From Cloeon dipterum (Eukaryota; Arthropoda; Insecta; Ephemeroptera; Baetidae), in assembly GCF_949628265.1 (NCBI RefSeq), contig NC_088787.1:26278501-26342500 (forward strand): DNA of 64,000 nt, read 5' to 3'. Positions 27,802 to 39,456 of the stretch are shown one piece after another. The position numbers and the translations under genes were made by a program. The notes under the pieces are model-generated. The model had not been told where the DNA came from. It ran no database searches and saw only the letters and a program-made list of their open reading frames with translations. The stretch's first letter is position 1; the number at the start of each line of letters is the position of its first letter.

Positions 27802-30800
27802 TTAGTCTTTCTGAGTCTTCTCTAACTTCAATTTCATCAGGTTGTTTTCCTTCTTGAGTTTTTCAATCTCTTTCCTCAGGAATGTGTTCTGAAAAGCGCC
27901 AATCATTAGCTCGGTTGACAGAAAGTTAGGGTCGTTTGAGCAAACCTCTTTCTCCAAGAATCCTGCGCGCAATGCAATCTGGTTTTCTTTCAATCTGCGG
28001 GCATCCCTCGAGCGTTTGGCCGCGATGTTGTTTTTGCGCCGCCGGGCCCAGTATTTGTCATCTTTCAAGTCTTCAGGGACAAACTGCAGTTATATTTAGT
28101 TGAAATTTATTCAAAACGAACCACATTGCAATTCTGGGTCAACCTTCTTTCTGGACTTCTTCACCATGACCTGAGGCTTGAGTTCCTCGTCAGAAAAGAC
28201 TCTAGTTCGCGGGTCAAACTCGTTGCCGCTCATGGAGTAATACATATATGCTGAAAACACGGTTCAACGTTTGAGTTAGAGAATAAATTTTAGAACTTAC
28301 AAGAGCAAATCGGAGATTCTGGCTCGTCTTTGCTGGATGATGAAGTGAGAGAGGAACAGGCGTTGGACGGGCTCTCGCTGCCTTGGTACTTCATCGGATA
28401 ATCTCCCTTGCCATTTAGAGAAAGCACCTCTGCAACCACCCCAAGTTTGGCTGCATTTTCTGAGTAGCTCTGATGCGAATCTCCTGGAGTAAAAATATCA
28501 ATCAATTTCTTGGCTCGTGAGTTAAAAGATGCGAAGTCAAGAATTTCAGACTCGTTTATCAAAGAGATAATTAAAAAAGTGGAAAGGGTGACCTTTTACA
28601 GTTTATTGCTTGAAATACTTAAGTTTTTTGTAATTAGGGGAAAATTTCAAATTCCATTTAACTGCTAGCCTTAAGACGAAAGCAGCAAATATTTCAAAAA
28701 ATAAATAAAGCTAAAAGTTGTGTCTTCCCTGAACGAGAAATTTTTAAAAAAGAATTACGATATTGTATTGCAACTCAATAAATTTTAGCGGCCTGATGAA
28801 AATGATGTTTTTACCGGAAAATGTTTAACTCTTTTTTACTCCTACTATTAACTTCTCCAATTGATCTTGCAACTATATGATATTTATTTTACTCATCAAA
28901 AATTTTCTGTTAGTCAATCAAATAAAAGTTGAAAATTTATAACATCTACCCATGTCACTTGAACTTACGGGTATGATTAAGTTTTTAAAAATGATTAAGT
29001 CTTCAAACAAACTGACCCAGTCGGCCTTCATTTTAACATAGTTTTAATCCATAACTGCAAAAAATACGTCCAGCTAAATTGAAAATATTGCACGCGTGCA
29101 ATATTTTTAGCAAAATTTCTCATAAAAATGTTAAATATTTTCAAAAGCTGGAAATTTTATCAGAATTCTAAAGTAAGAGAAATGTCATGAGATAGGCTTA
29201 AATTGAGTTAAAAGTGTGTCAGAAACTATGGAAATTGTCCTCTTTTAGGGCGAAAAGTGTAAAAAAAATCCAAAGATAAACATTTCAAGGAAATACCCTA
29301 CATTAATATTAAAATAGGTCAGGAAATACACTCTACTACTGGTGCAAATAATGTGATCTCAAAATTCCTATCTTCATTCGCAAACCTTGCATATTTTCTA
29401 ATTTTAATAAATTCTCTTAGCTTTTAGCTGATATATACAATCGTAGCGATTTTTAAACTGAAAAATTCACTTTAAGAAAAAAGAGACCATAAAAGTTAAG
29501 CATGCATGTATAAATCCGAAATTCTCACTTTTTAATTCAACGCACAACAAATATCCTTAGGGCTCCTAGTCCGAGTCCTACATATATACAGATAATTTAC
29601 TACATATAGGAGGTTTACGAAAAAAATAAGCCTGAAAATCTGAAAGGAACTGAAAACAAAAATCTGATACATTAAACAGGAAAGACAAATTACAAACAAA
29701 CGTCTTGAAAACAGTTTTTAGCTGTATACTCACTGTCAATTTCATTCCTTTTCCAATTTTGTCCGTTCTCGTTGGAGAAGACGGATTGTTCCAGGGGAAT
29801 GCCATTTTCAGACAGGAAGTCGTCCAAATCTATGTACTGTTGAGGGAAATTGGAAAGTTAGTGGATATTGCATCTTGAACGAAGTGTGAGACTCACTTGT
29901 GCTCCAATCCTGAGGTCAGGGTTGTGTGGAATGTTTTTGTCCCAGATGCAAGGGCCAAGGAATGCAGACTGCCCGGCGCACACCCAGGCACTTTCATTCA
30001 CGTCCTCTTTGACTTTATTTTCCATGTCGCCGACAGATTTCACTAAAATGGCATCCCCAAACAAAGTGATGTGATTAGATCGTGAGCAGGAGGCTTAGTT
30101 TTTGTTGGGGGTAGGAAATTGAGTTTGAGCGCCAAGGCAACCCTTGACCTCGAAATTTCCGCTACTGAAGCGCCTGAAATGCAACTCTTATTGCAACAGG
30201 CTGCACTTGAATTGCACGAGGCGTACGTGCAATGGAGTACGGATATATGCAACCTGATATACGTTGCATTAACCGCTACCCCATATCGAAATTCGCGGAC
30301 GGGACGAAAATAAACATCACGATGTGTCGACAATGTGTGCTGTTGATCGATATTTATGCTAATAAAGGAATCTAAAATTAGCTCAGTTAGAATTGTACTC
30401 ATCTGAAAAGCCAGAAGCATCTGGGCGGATATAGGTGCCAATCCACCGCGGCATTGAATCCACCGGGATTGGTGACTGGGGGGGTCGTTTAAACGATTCA
30501 CATTGAAATTTTAGAGGGGGAAAACATTATTTTAAAAAATTTGATGAATTTTAGTGTCGCAGTTTTGATAAAGTTTTATTTCTCCAATTTCATTCAATGG
30601 AGACTCATGGTATCGGGAGTTTTTGTAACTTTATTTTTACAATTCAGCCTATGTAATTGATGTTAGAAAAAAATGGATTTCATTAAAAATATGTTCATTT
30701 CTGTAAGACGCAAATTATGTTGGAAATATTTTCGCAGCAACGAGACAATAAAAACAGCAGCCCTTGAATGTCATCAATAGCCTCTGATTGAAGCCGCATT

Positions 30801-31854
30801 GATATAGCCTTTATAATTCAATAAGCGAATTACAATTTGCATTGAAAATCAACGGCCTTGGACTGTACTTGCAACAATTTCTTCTTGTTTATTAGCGGCG
30901 GTTCGCGGCAATTTTTCTGTTTTGAAACGCGTTGTCGTGTCGCAAATCTTTACATCTCGTTACGATTTCCCTACGCCGCGTGACGGACGCACGTTTTTAT
31001 TTTCTATTGAAATATTCATTGTTTTGCTTTTCAGTTACTCCGCCGAAGGGGAACCTTCAAACTTTAATAAATAATTCGGAGCGCAAATTTAAATTTATCA
31101 GGGTATTCAGGACAAACGTCTCTCTCGATTTTTCTGAAGCACAAAGTCAACCTTTTGCACTTACGCTGAGGATGCGTTACTGAAAACCATATAATTGGAT
31201 TGTCAGCTAGAACGGATAAAAACAGACTATTGTAGAGCAAAAGAAGCTCCATCAAAGTTGATTTGCCTTACAGTTCGTTTATTTTTTTCTGCTTTTTTCA
31301 AAATGATTGATCCTGTCTCATTTTTATGGAAAAATTTATTCAACTATTTTCAGTTATGTATTTGTTACGCTATGCAATTAAACCAGCACACATTAACTTT
31401 CCGAAACAAAGATTTTGATGAATGCCCTCCAAAGATAGAAATAAATAATGCTTGTCATTGAAAGATTTCCACTGAAAGAAAAGTGTTGAATTCGGAGTAC
31501 GACGGCCAAATAGCAAAGATCCTAGTTTAATTAAGTCTATGCCGTATGCGCGCAATTACTTCGCCGATATTAAATTGATATATCGTGTGGAAATAGCAGA
31601 GTACAAACGGTTGCTAGCCGGCGAAAATCACAGAATCTTCAGCTCGCGGCAAATTATTTGAACGTTTTACATAACAAAGGTGGCAAGTGGAGAGGAGGTG
31701 CAGAAAATCGAAAAATATCACCTGCTATGTGTTCCAAAGTCCTTTGCTGCTGGGCCTGGAAACTCCTGGGCCATTGCTGTTGGTCCTGGTGTTGAGGGTA
31801 GCTGTTGCTATTCGACTGGCATGAAATGTCAGTGGCGTGGAAATTAGAACTCAT
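27802..31854 (-). CDS. Pdp1: PAR-domain bZIP transcription factor (Pdp1/HLF/TEF family)
   Basis: Seven coding exons: 31854-31722, 30042-29897, 29836-29734, 28483-28301, 28250-28144, 28083-27946, 27888-27802; total 897 nt, 298 aa, phases consistent. The N-terminal exon is Gln/Ser-rich and starts MSSNFHATD. Exons 2-3 have the family activation/PAR-proximal segments ([27 protein letters not shown]). The PAR segment runs [15 protein letters not shown] to [12 protein letters not shown]. The basic region is [17 protein letters not shown], and the leucine zipper ([15 protein letters not shown]) is split by a 57-base intron. In insects this family works in the circadian feedback loop and in growth and muscle programmes; that role comes from the family, not from this sequence. 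Alternative promoters are usual in the family, so the N-terminal exon may be one of several. Confidence 0.9.
29082..29107. repeat. Perfect 26-bp palindrome
   Basis: AAAATATTGCACG followed directly by its exact reverse complement, in intron 3 of the Pdp1-like gene. The centre is GCACGCGTGC. Confidence 0.9.
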
Positions 31855-34697
31855 ATAAGTTGGGCCAGTCCGTGTGGTGCGACTCTCGCAAGCGGTGCGC
31901 ACTCAACAAGGGAAGATGCTGAGCGCCGAAACACTAACAAAAAGACGTGCGACCAGTGCTGGGAAATGCGGCCGAATCGGGCATATCTATCTTTGTTTCA
32001 CCGCGAGACAGACTGCGATAGAATTCCCGTGCTGCAAAAATGAGGATGGCGCTGAGTGAGATTCAACGTGACTCGGAGTAGCTTTTTTATTATGTGCCCT
32101 TCGTCACGTGGAGCGAAGCATGTGCGCGAAATACATATTATTGTTATTTACCCCCTCCTGCCAGACCGATGCCTGATCAATTTATCTGCGCACTCTGCCG
32201 CGCTTTCCGCGCGGACGACGTGCGTTTTTCCTCCTTTCGAAATTTTTGCTGCTTTATTTCGGCCTACCTTTGCGTAAGCCGCGTTTTTGCGCGGAAAAAA
32301 TGATAAATGGCTTGACTAGGCCGGACCGGGGTGGCGCCCCCGCTCTTGCCGCTTGTTGGCTGCGTACGTATGAGACATGAGACCTGTCCGGCTTCGATCG
32401 TTTCTTCTCTAATATACTTATTTATGTACTCGCGGCTAACGGACTTTCCCTTTTTCTCTGCAACTAATATGCCGCGATTTGGTATCTTGTGCCACAAACG
32501 CAAAATGCACTAATTCCATGCGGATTGTCGAGGTCGCGACCGACTTCCCAAATAATCAGGCACTTCTCTGATCAGCCGGATAACAATCTGGCTGGTTCTG
32601 TCACTTCTGTATGAAATTTGGTCAATCTCAAGAGATCAGAGGAAATATTTTGTTGCCAAAATTCCAATTGTCACCATTTTTACTTCTGACGCAGAAAAAT
32701 TTGATACAATTTGAAAGTGTAGGCACAAGTGGACAGAAAACAAAACGACCCTAAATAGCTTGACTTACAGTAAAACGCATTTCGATAGGCTAATTTTTAA
32801 TTGTTCTAACCCATTTCCGGCCAGAGGAATGATTCAGAATAGAACTCCTATACAAAAGAGAGAAGTTTCATTGTGTTTATATGTGTGGTTCATTGTCAGT
32901 GCGGCGTGATATTACTTTGAAAAGGATCGTTTTTGCTTTATTTTGCTAGTGCTGATCGCCATTTCTTGCTTTTAAAAATTAATAATAAATGTATTTATTG
33001 TATTGATCATTGCTAGAATAAATATGAATAATAATAATCATAATTTAATCCAACGTCCATTATAAGCATATAATTTATACTTAAAATTAGCATAGTAACG
33101 CATTTTTAAAGCTTGTGGGAATTCCTTTTCCCTTTTGTGTTCTATAATACAAAAATAATACTTTCAGGCCAATTCTAATCAAACTTTCGTTAAAGTTTGT
33201 TTGTATCATCGCTTTATTTTAAAATCGAGAGAGCTCGTATTTATTTGCATACTGTCTCTAGAGTGGTGGCTTTACGCTGCAGTCGCTCCACAAAACAGCG
33301 AGCAAGCAACACCGTGGCCCGGCACGTGCCACCCTCCCAGTTACCATGCCAATTAATTTGAATTTTGCTCCTTTCAAACAGGCTCGCGTTTGTTTTATTT
33401 TGGTCGATTCACTCGCCCCTTCAATTTCAGTGTAAATGAGAGGTTAACTTGTCAGTTTCACGCAGCAAATTTATTGATTATATATTACCTTGGTTCTTTT
33501 CCTCATAGTTTAACTAAAATGGACGCTGTTTAAAAATTAGCATGCCCGAAAGACTATAGTTGTTACATTTTAGTTGATCTTATTTCTTTTTATTGTGCAA
33601 AATATTTTTTTTGCATTACCAAATCATGAGAATCAGTCATGAAAATGAGCGCAATATCTTTCGTAGCCATCAAACGATGAGCTTATATTTAAAGTCACAA
33701 TTTTTGCTTCGGTTTAAATGAATAAAAATCAGTAATAACTCACCACACAAAACGTGCACAAATTTTCCCCCTTTAAGGCACGTTTCTCTGTTCAACAAAA
33801 TATGTAAAAATCCGTGTGCGCCATAGAATATTGTTTACTGCGCATTAATTTCCCAACGAATCGTGTTTTTCATCATTTGCCGATCTCTCAAGTAGCTTGA
33901 TTATCATTCATCAAGCAGTGCGTGTGTACGGCTAACTAATAATGAATAAATTAATGCGGTACCAATTGGATAATGCTCAAGCAGGGGGAACTATTAATGG
34001 CTCTTCTTCAGCTGTTATTACCCGTAAGATTTTGCAATATTACTCTCTTTGGATTCCTTAACTCAATCGTAGAACTAGGGCAATTTCATATTAGGTGTTT
34101 CTCATAGATTTATGAACATTGAAAAACAAAAGGATTCAGAGAAGTTGAAAGACTTTTACGCAGTTCATATGAGCTTTCTTGCAAAACTGAACAAGGAAAA
34201 ATCATTTCCTCAGCAAGAAATATTTTAAGAGTAAAAGACTGGGTGTGATATTGAGAGAAAGGTATAGGTTTGCCATATTTCTCCCAATCAATCAAAAATT
34301 AAATTTTACTGAAGTGCGTTCCAAGTTCTATATTTGTCATTAATTTTTAATGTCGCACTCGAAGAATGATTCCGCATGCATTTACTATTGCAGTTTCAGC
34401 CCTCCCAATTATTTCAAGTTTCAAACTTTATTGAATTGTGTTTGAGTTATTAAAGCCAATAAAATACATTTTAATTCCTATAGAAAATCAAAACTCAAGG
34501 GTTATTTAATAAAAATATAATTTTCACACAAAATATAGATTATAGCCTTTATTTTGTCTCGCAGAGTCAATTAGAAATAAAAGTATACTAGAGAACATTG
34601 ATCGGTCAAATGACTTAGAATACATATTATAGGTTCACATTTACGCTCCTCGCCTCCCTCTTTCCCTCGCTCCTTTCCTCCTGGCGTGACATTTAAT
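31855..34697. other. Gene-free region between the Pdp1-like and neprilysin genes
   Basis: Upstream side of the Pdp1-like gene. The part 31860-32540 is richer in GC and CpG and is a plausible promoter. The rest is AT-rich, with no open frame that has splice or compositional support. AATAAA on the minus strand at 34548-34553 fits the neprilysin 3' end. Confidence 0.5.
34548..34553 (-). terminator. Possible poly(A) signal of the neprilysin gene
   Basis: AATAAA on the minus strand about 145 bases past the neprilysin stop codon. Confidence 0.5.
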
Positions 34698-37600
34698 TTA
34701 CCAAACAGAGCACTTCTCCTTTGGGTTCATGGCGCTGCCCACTGGGCAGTTGAAGACGTTAGCAAACTCTTGGAAGTTGGAAACTGGCCCGTTGACTCGG
34801 AATCTGGACGGCGAGTGCGGGTCCTTTTCAATCTGCAGTTGGTTGGCTTCGGGGGTGCTGGCCGAGCACCACACTTGCGCGAAATTCACGAAAAATAGCA
34901 TGTTTTGCGACATTTCTCCCAGTCCAGGTAGTGGCCACTCATTCTGAGTTTGACGCCACTTTTGATACGCGTAGAAAGAGGCTTTGAGCCCTCCATTGTC
35001 GGCTATGTTTTCTCCTAAAAAAACACCAGAATCAAATTTAAAATTCATACCATTAAATACGATGAACTTTGTGCACGGTTGTTTAAATATCGTTATCTTG
35101 TTTTTCGTATCGATCTTGAATCTAATTAAAAATTAGCAAGTTCACAATCTTACAATAATGTCAATGGAGTTAAAAGTTTTAGCATTGCGATGACACAATC
35201 TTAATTTGATTTTGAATTGATAGCTTCAATTAAATCGAATCACTAATTGACACGTTTTTTTCTTAAAATCTTGGATGGGCCGAAAATATGCGAAGCTATA
35301 ATAATTATGAATATCGCTCTTTTACATAAAAATTTATAAATTGGATACCGAGAGCGTCAATATTTTTCATAAAAAATCTTTATCATTTTACCCAGAGTTT
35401 GTTTTCCGTTTAAGTTGACGTTGTCCATTTTAAATGCGGAATATTGGTCCACGATGCACTTGGTCTGCTCTTTGAATTTTTCTATGGTGATGTTATTCCA
35501 CCAGTGATTCAGATTTCCTTCCTTGTCATACTCGCGTCCTGTAAACACCGACCGATTTTCATTCATAATCAATCAATGGGCATATGGCATTGGAAATTTT
35601 CCCTTTAGAATAGGGAATTTGCATGCGGCGCTTGGGTTATACTCGCCTTGGTCGTCAAAAGCGTGCGTCAACTCGTGCCCCATCACCACTCCCATGCCTC
35701 CGAAATTAAGGGCAGCTGGGTTATTGACGTCGAAAAAGGGTAACTGCAAGATGCCCGCCGGAAACACGATTTGGTTTTTGGTCGGGTTGTAGTAGGCGTT
35801 TACGGTCGGCGGCGTCATGTCCCATCTGCGTTTGACAGGCAGTATATTAATAAAAAAATCGCTTCTATTTTTAGACATCATACAATGTTCGGTTGACTGG
35901 CTGATGCAGCTTTTCCAACAATTCTACCATGTTGAATTGGATGGCGCGAATATTGTTCTTGAAATACTGGTTGCCTTGAATTTCCAGTCGCTTGTACTTG
36001 GCGTCGAGCAACTCCGGCCTTAGAATGTAATCCGGGAAACCTTAAAATAGAAAAGCGGGGGAGTATAACACACATTCGCCTGTTGTTTTCGCTTTTATTG
36101 CTAAATTCAATTTCTGCATTGATCGGCCGTGCGATTTTTCGCTTTATGCAGCACTGAGGCTGACACTGATGGGTGTTATTTGTTTCTTGATCTGATAAGA
36201 TTAGGTATATTCACGCGACTGTCACTCATTGTCAGAATTTGCAAATTTGCGTGTTTGTTTAATGCGTAAAAAACGAAAGTAAATATGTAGTATTGACGTC
36301 AAGTGTTTTACTTTCCGACGCAAAGTTTGTCAATTTTACTAACTTAATTTCAACCATCGTGATTATCTCCTCAGGATTTGATTCGCTCTATATTGCAGAG
36401 TTTAAATCATGAAGTAGTTGTAAGCTGATTTTAAAGTGTAAATTACACTTCTTTAAATATCAGTATCATAGTGGGTTGCAAGCGTCAACTTTTAAATAAT
36501 ATTTTTAAACCAAATATATTTATTTATAAGTTAAGCCCCCTAATTAAGAACAATTAATTAATTGTCTTCGCCGCTTTTTCATTTGCGTACAGGTACAATA
36601 TTGTACCTGTACTTTTTTTGTATTTTTGTTTTAATCTTTTGATTCGTAAATTCAAGCATGAGGGAGTTAATTCAATTTAGTTTGTACTCACCGATCATAT
36701 CTGTAATAGCATTGGCTTTGCTGATGGCCGCCTTCTTAGTTTCATCGTCCATCCAAGGCACTTTGTGTATATTAACCTTCAGAGATAGCCGGATTTCGTT
36801 TAGCATTGACTCGGCCTGGATTATTTCAAAACTTAAAATTCAACTTTTTTATATAATTTCCAATCTTACGAATGCTTTGGAATTGTTGTTGAATTTTTCC
36901 CTCACAAACATTGCGCCGACCGCATAACCAAGCACGGAATTTGTATCAGACACGCAATACCTCCAGGACTCGTCTTCGCCCTGAGTTCCTGTGAGGACCT
37001 TCCTCAGTCCTTTAAAAGCTTGTCTGAAGTCCTTGGACAAGTAGAAAGCCAATGAGTGGATCATTTGCCACACCAGGTAGTTGTTGATGACGCTGAGGAT
37101 AATATCTACAGTAGTTATATTTTACAATAAAAAGAACACAATTTTCACTTTTTCCCGTCGTCGGTTTTGCTGTACTTGTCGATGATTTTGGTCAAATTCT
37201 GCAAGTAATCGGGAGCGTAGACGATGATCGAATCGTTGGGTGCTATTTTTTTGTTGACCATCTTGAAGGCTTCGTTGAAGTAGTCCAGCCAGTTGATCTG
37301 CATATGATATCGCATCAGAATTGCAAACGAGCAAGGGCGGGCGACGTTTGCCAGGCAAACGTGACTTACGAATGGTGCCAGACTCTGTAGTTCCGTCACT
37401 TTCATTGAGTGGTACAGTTTCTCATCGTCGCGTCGTTCCTCGGTTGGAGTGGTAATGTTGGCTATTTCCGTCTCAAAATCAATCACCTCCTGCATCTGCC
37501 TGGTGGTCGCGTTCTTTTCGCCGCCCAAAAGCGTGCCGATCTAAAAATCAATTAAATATTTATCCACCGAAATGTTAAACGCAGAGAGCCATTATTACAT

Positions 37601-39456
37601 TAACCATATACTCCAAGTAGGCCTGCATAATTTTTGCATTGGTGGTTTTGTTCAGGTAATGCGCCGTCGTCGGAAGGGTCAGTCCACCTTGGTCGACCTG
37701 AAATTACATTCAGCCTTGGTCGCATTATTTGTAATTTTAATTCTGCTTACTTGAATGGCGTATCTGCTAGAGTTTTTGTCGTCCTCGTTGACGGCCCACG
37801 AGAATAGTCCGTTCATGCCATATTTAATTTGCAAGACGTGCAACGATTTCTGCAGTTGCCAATCTTTCACTTCAAATTTTCCGCTGACGTTCCAGCCTCC
37901 AACCTCGGTGAGTATCTCCTGCAACGGGGCCGCGCCCAGAGTCTCAATGGTGTTGTTTGGGTCCATGCAGGAAATGTAGTACATTTTAGCCTTGTCCTCG
38001 GCGCTGCTGCTCCGGTTCCCCTTTGGTTGCTCTGAAGAGTTGAAAATAATTAACTAGAATACATACTTGTTCTTAATTCATTCAAAAATAATTCATGATT
38101 GTGACGGTAACGAGCCGTAATTCTGTTGAACATGCAGATTCTTTGGTATTAAATTGAAACTGAACACTTCTCTGAGTGTAATCAGAATATTCGTAATGCG
38201 TATTACCATTCTTTAAGTTTTCTCTCTCGATTGTATGCTTTACGTAGATAAATAATGGTACTTTGTTTTACAAATGGAATTAAACGATCTCAATTTTCAA
38301 TAATTTTCCCAAATTTTGACCAGGTGATATACAAATATTATAAAATTTACCTCCCAGTCTAATTATATCTTCCAAAAGCCCCAAAGCTCTCATCCATTGG
38401 AGAGCGGTGTACAAAAATTAAAATCGCAATATTTACCCGATTTTTAATGTCAAAATATAAAAAAGTTAGCATTCCTCAAAATGATTATTATTGAGGGAAA
38501 ATTTTACCTAAAATCTTTTTAATGACTCTTTGGTTCTGCTGTTCAATAACGCTGAATGTGCCCCAGAGGGACTTGCCCTCAGGGATGACCGTGGTTTTGC
38601 TCCACCCACCACATGCGTATTGGTAAAAGTCTTCGCACGGATTGACGCTCTGGTCCATCGTTTGCAAAATCGATGCGGCGGCCGTGACGCACGCTGTTGT
38701 CATGCAGTACCCTTCGGCCCCTGTTATTTTGGAATAAAAGATAGAAAATCAGCAAGGAAACCCAGCAAGGAGACAAAGTATGCAACCGACTTGGCAGATG
38801 TGTCGGCACGGTTGCATACTTTAGAAAATTCGATAGTTTTTGCTCAATTGCTTGATTTGTGAAAAAAGTGAACTGGACCACTCTTACCTTTTTCCCTCAA
38901 CAAATGGGAACCAACAAGGAGCAATTTTTGCGGATTGCCTCTGATGAAGATGCATATTATCACAACGGTAATGAACAAGAATACAACTAAGACTAGAAGT
39001 ATCTTTTCCAAAGTGGTTCGTTGGTGGAAAAAAGTTGAGGCCTGCAAACAATGTTGAAATTCAAGAGTATAATAATCGATACAAAATTTCAAATCAGATT
39101 TAATAAATTGTGATTTCGTGGTAGCATCTACGATACATCTTGTTTGAGATGTATTAGTTTTTCTCTACTTTTAACAGGAACAAGTCATAATGTGAATTTA
39201 CAAACAGTGCGAGAGCAGTAAATTAAAAAAATAATTAAAGATGATTTCATAGCTGAGAATCTGAAGAGTGCGATTCTTTATTTGTAATTAATAATTTTAT
39301 TTACAGAAAAAGGGTCGTAAATATTCTCACCGCTTGCAGTGGGTTTCTATTTTTAGCGCGGCTGCTGAGAGATCCATCTCCGTCATCCGACTCAGCCGGC
39401 CGGTAGCTCACCTTGAAAACAGTCGAGAGATATTTGATATTGCACGCACATTTCAT
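34698..39456 (-). CDS. Neprilysin-like M13 zinc metallopeptidase
   Basis: Type II membrane ectopeptidase that cleaves small peptides. Thirteen coding exons: 39456-39331, 39041-38888, 38720-38508, 38031-37751, 37697-37605, 37540-37370, 37297-37149, 37092-36870, 36815-36692, 36040-35884, 35825-35647, 35538-35392, 35014-34698; total 2334 nt, 777 aa. After a short cytoplasmic part comes one membrane anchor ([20 protein letters not shown], exon 2), then the Cys-containing start of the M13 domain ([24 protein letters not shown]). NAYYNP, the zinc site HELTH (35663-35677), GENIADNGG with the third zinc ligand Glu, and the terminal CxxW (CSVW) are all present, so the enzyme looks active. The intron after exon 11 uses a GC donor. 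The first exon is the least certain: an internal ag at VFK|VSY could be an acceptor joined to another 5' exon. Insect genomes carry several neprilysins; I cannot say which this is. Confidence 0.92.
36587..36612. repeat. Perfect 26-bp palindrome followed by a T-run
   Basis: GTACAGGTACAAT followed at once by its exact reverse complement, then seven T. It lies in neprilysin intron 9 (between exons 36815-36692 and 36040-35884). Confidence 0.9.
38775..38822 (-). other. Intronic hairpin with 14-bp perfect stem
   Basis: Arms AAAGTATGCAACCG (38775-38788) and its exact reverse complement (38809-38822) flank a 20-base loop. The hairpin sits inside the 167-base second intron of the neprilysin gene. It could be a foldback remnant of a small transposon or an intronic small-RNA hairpin; the sequence alone does not decide. 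Confidence 0.6.
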
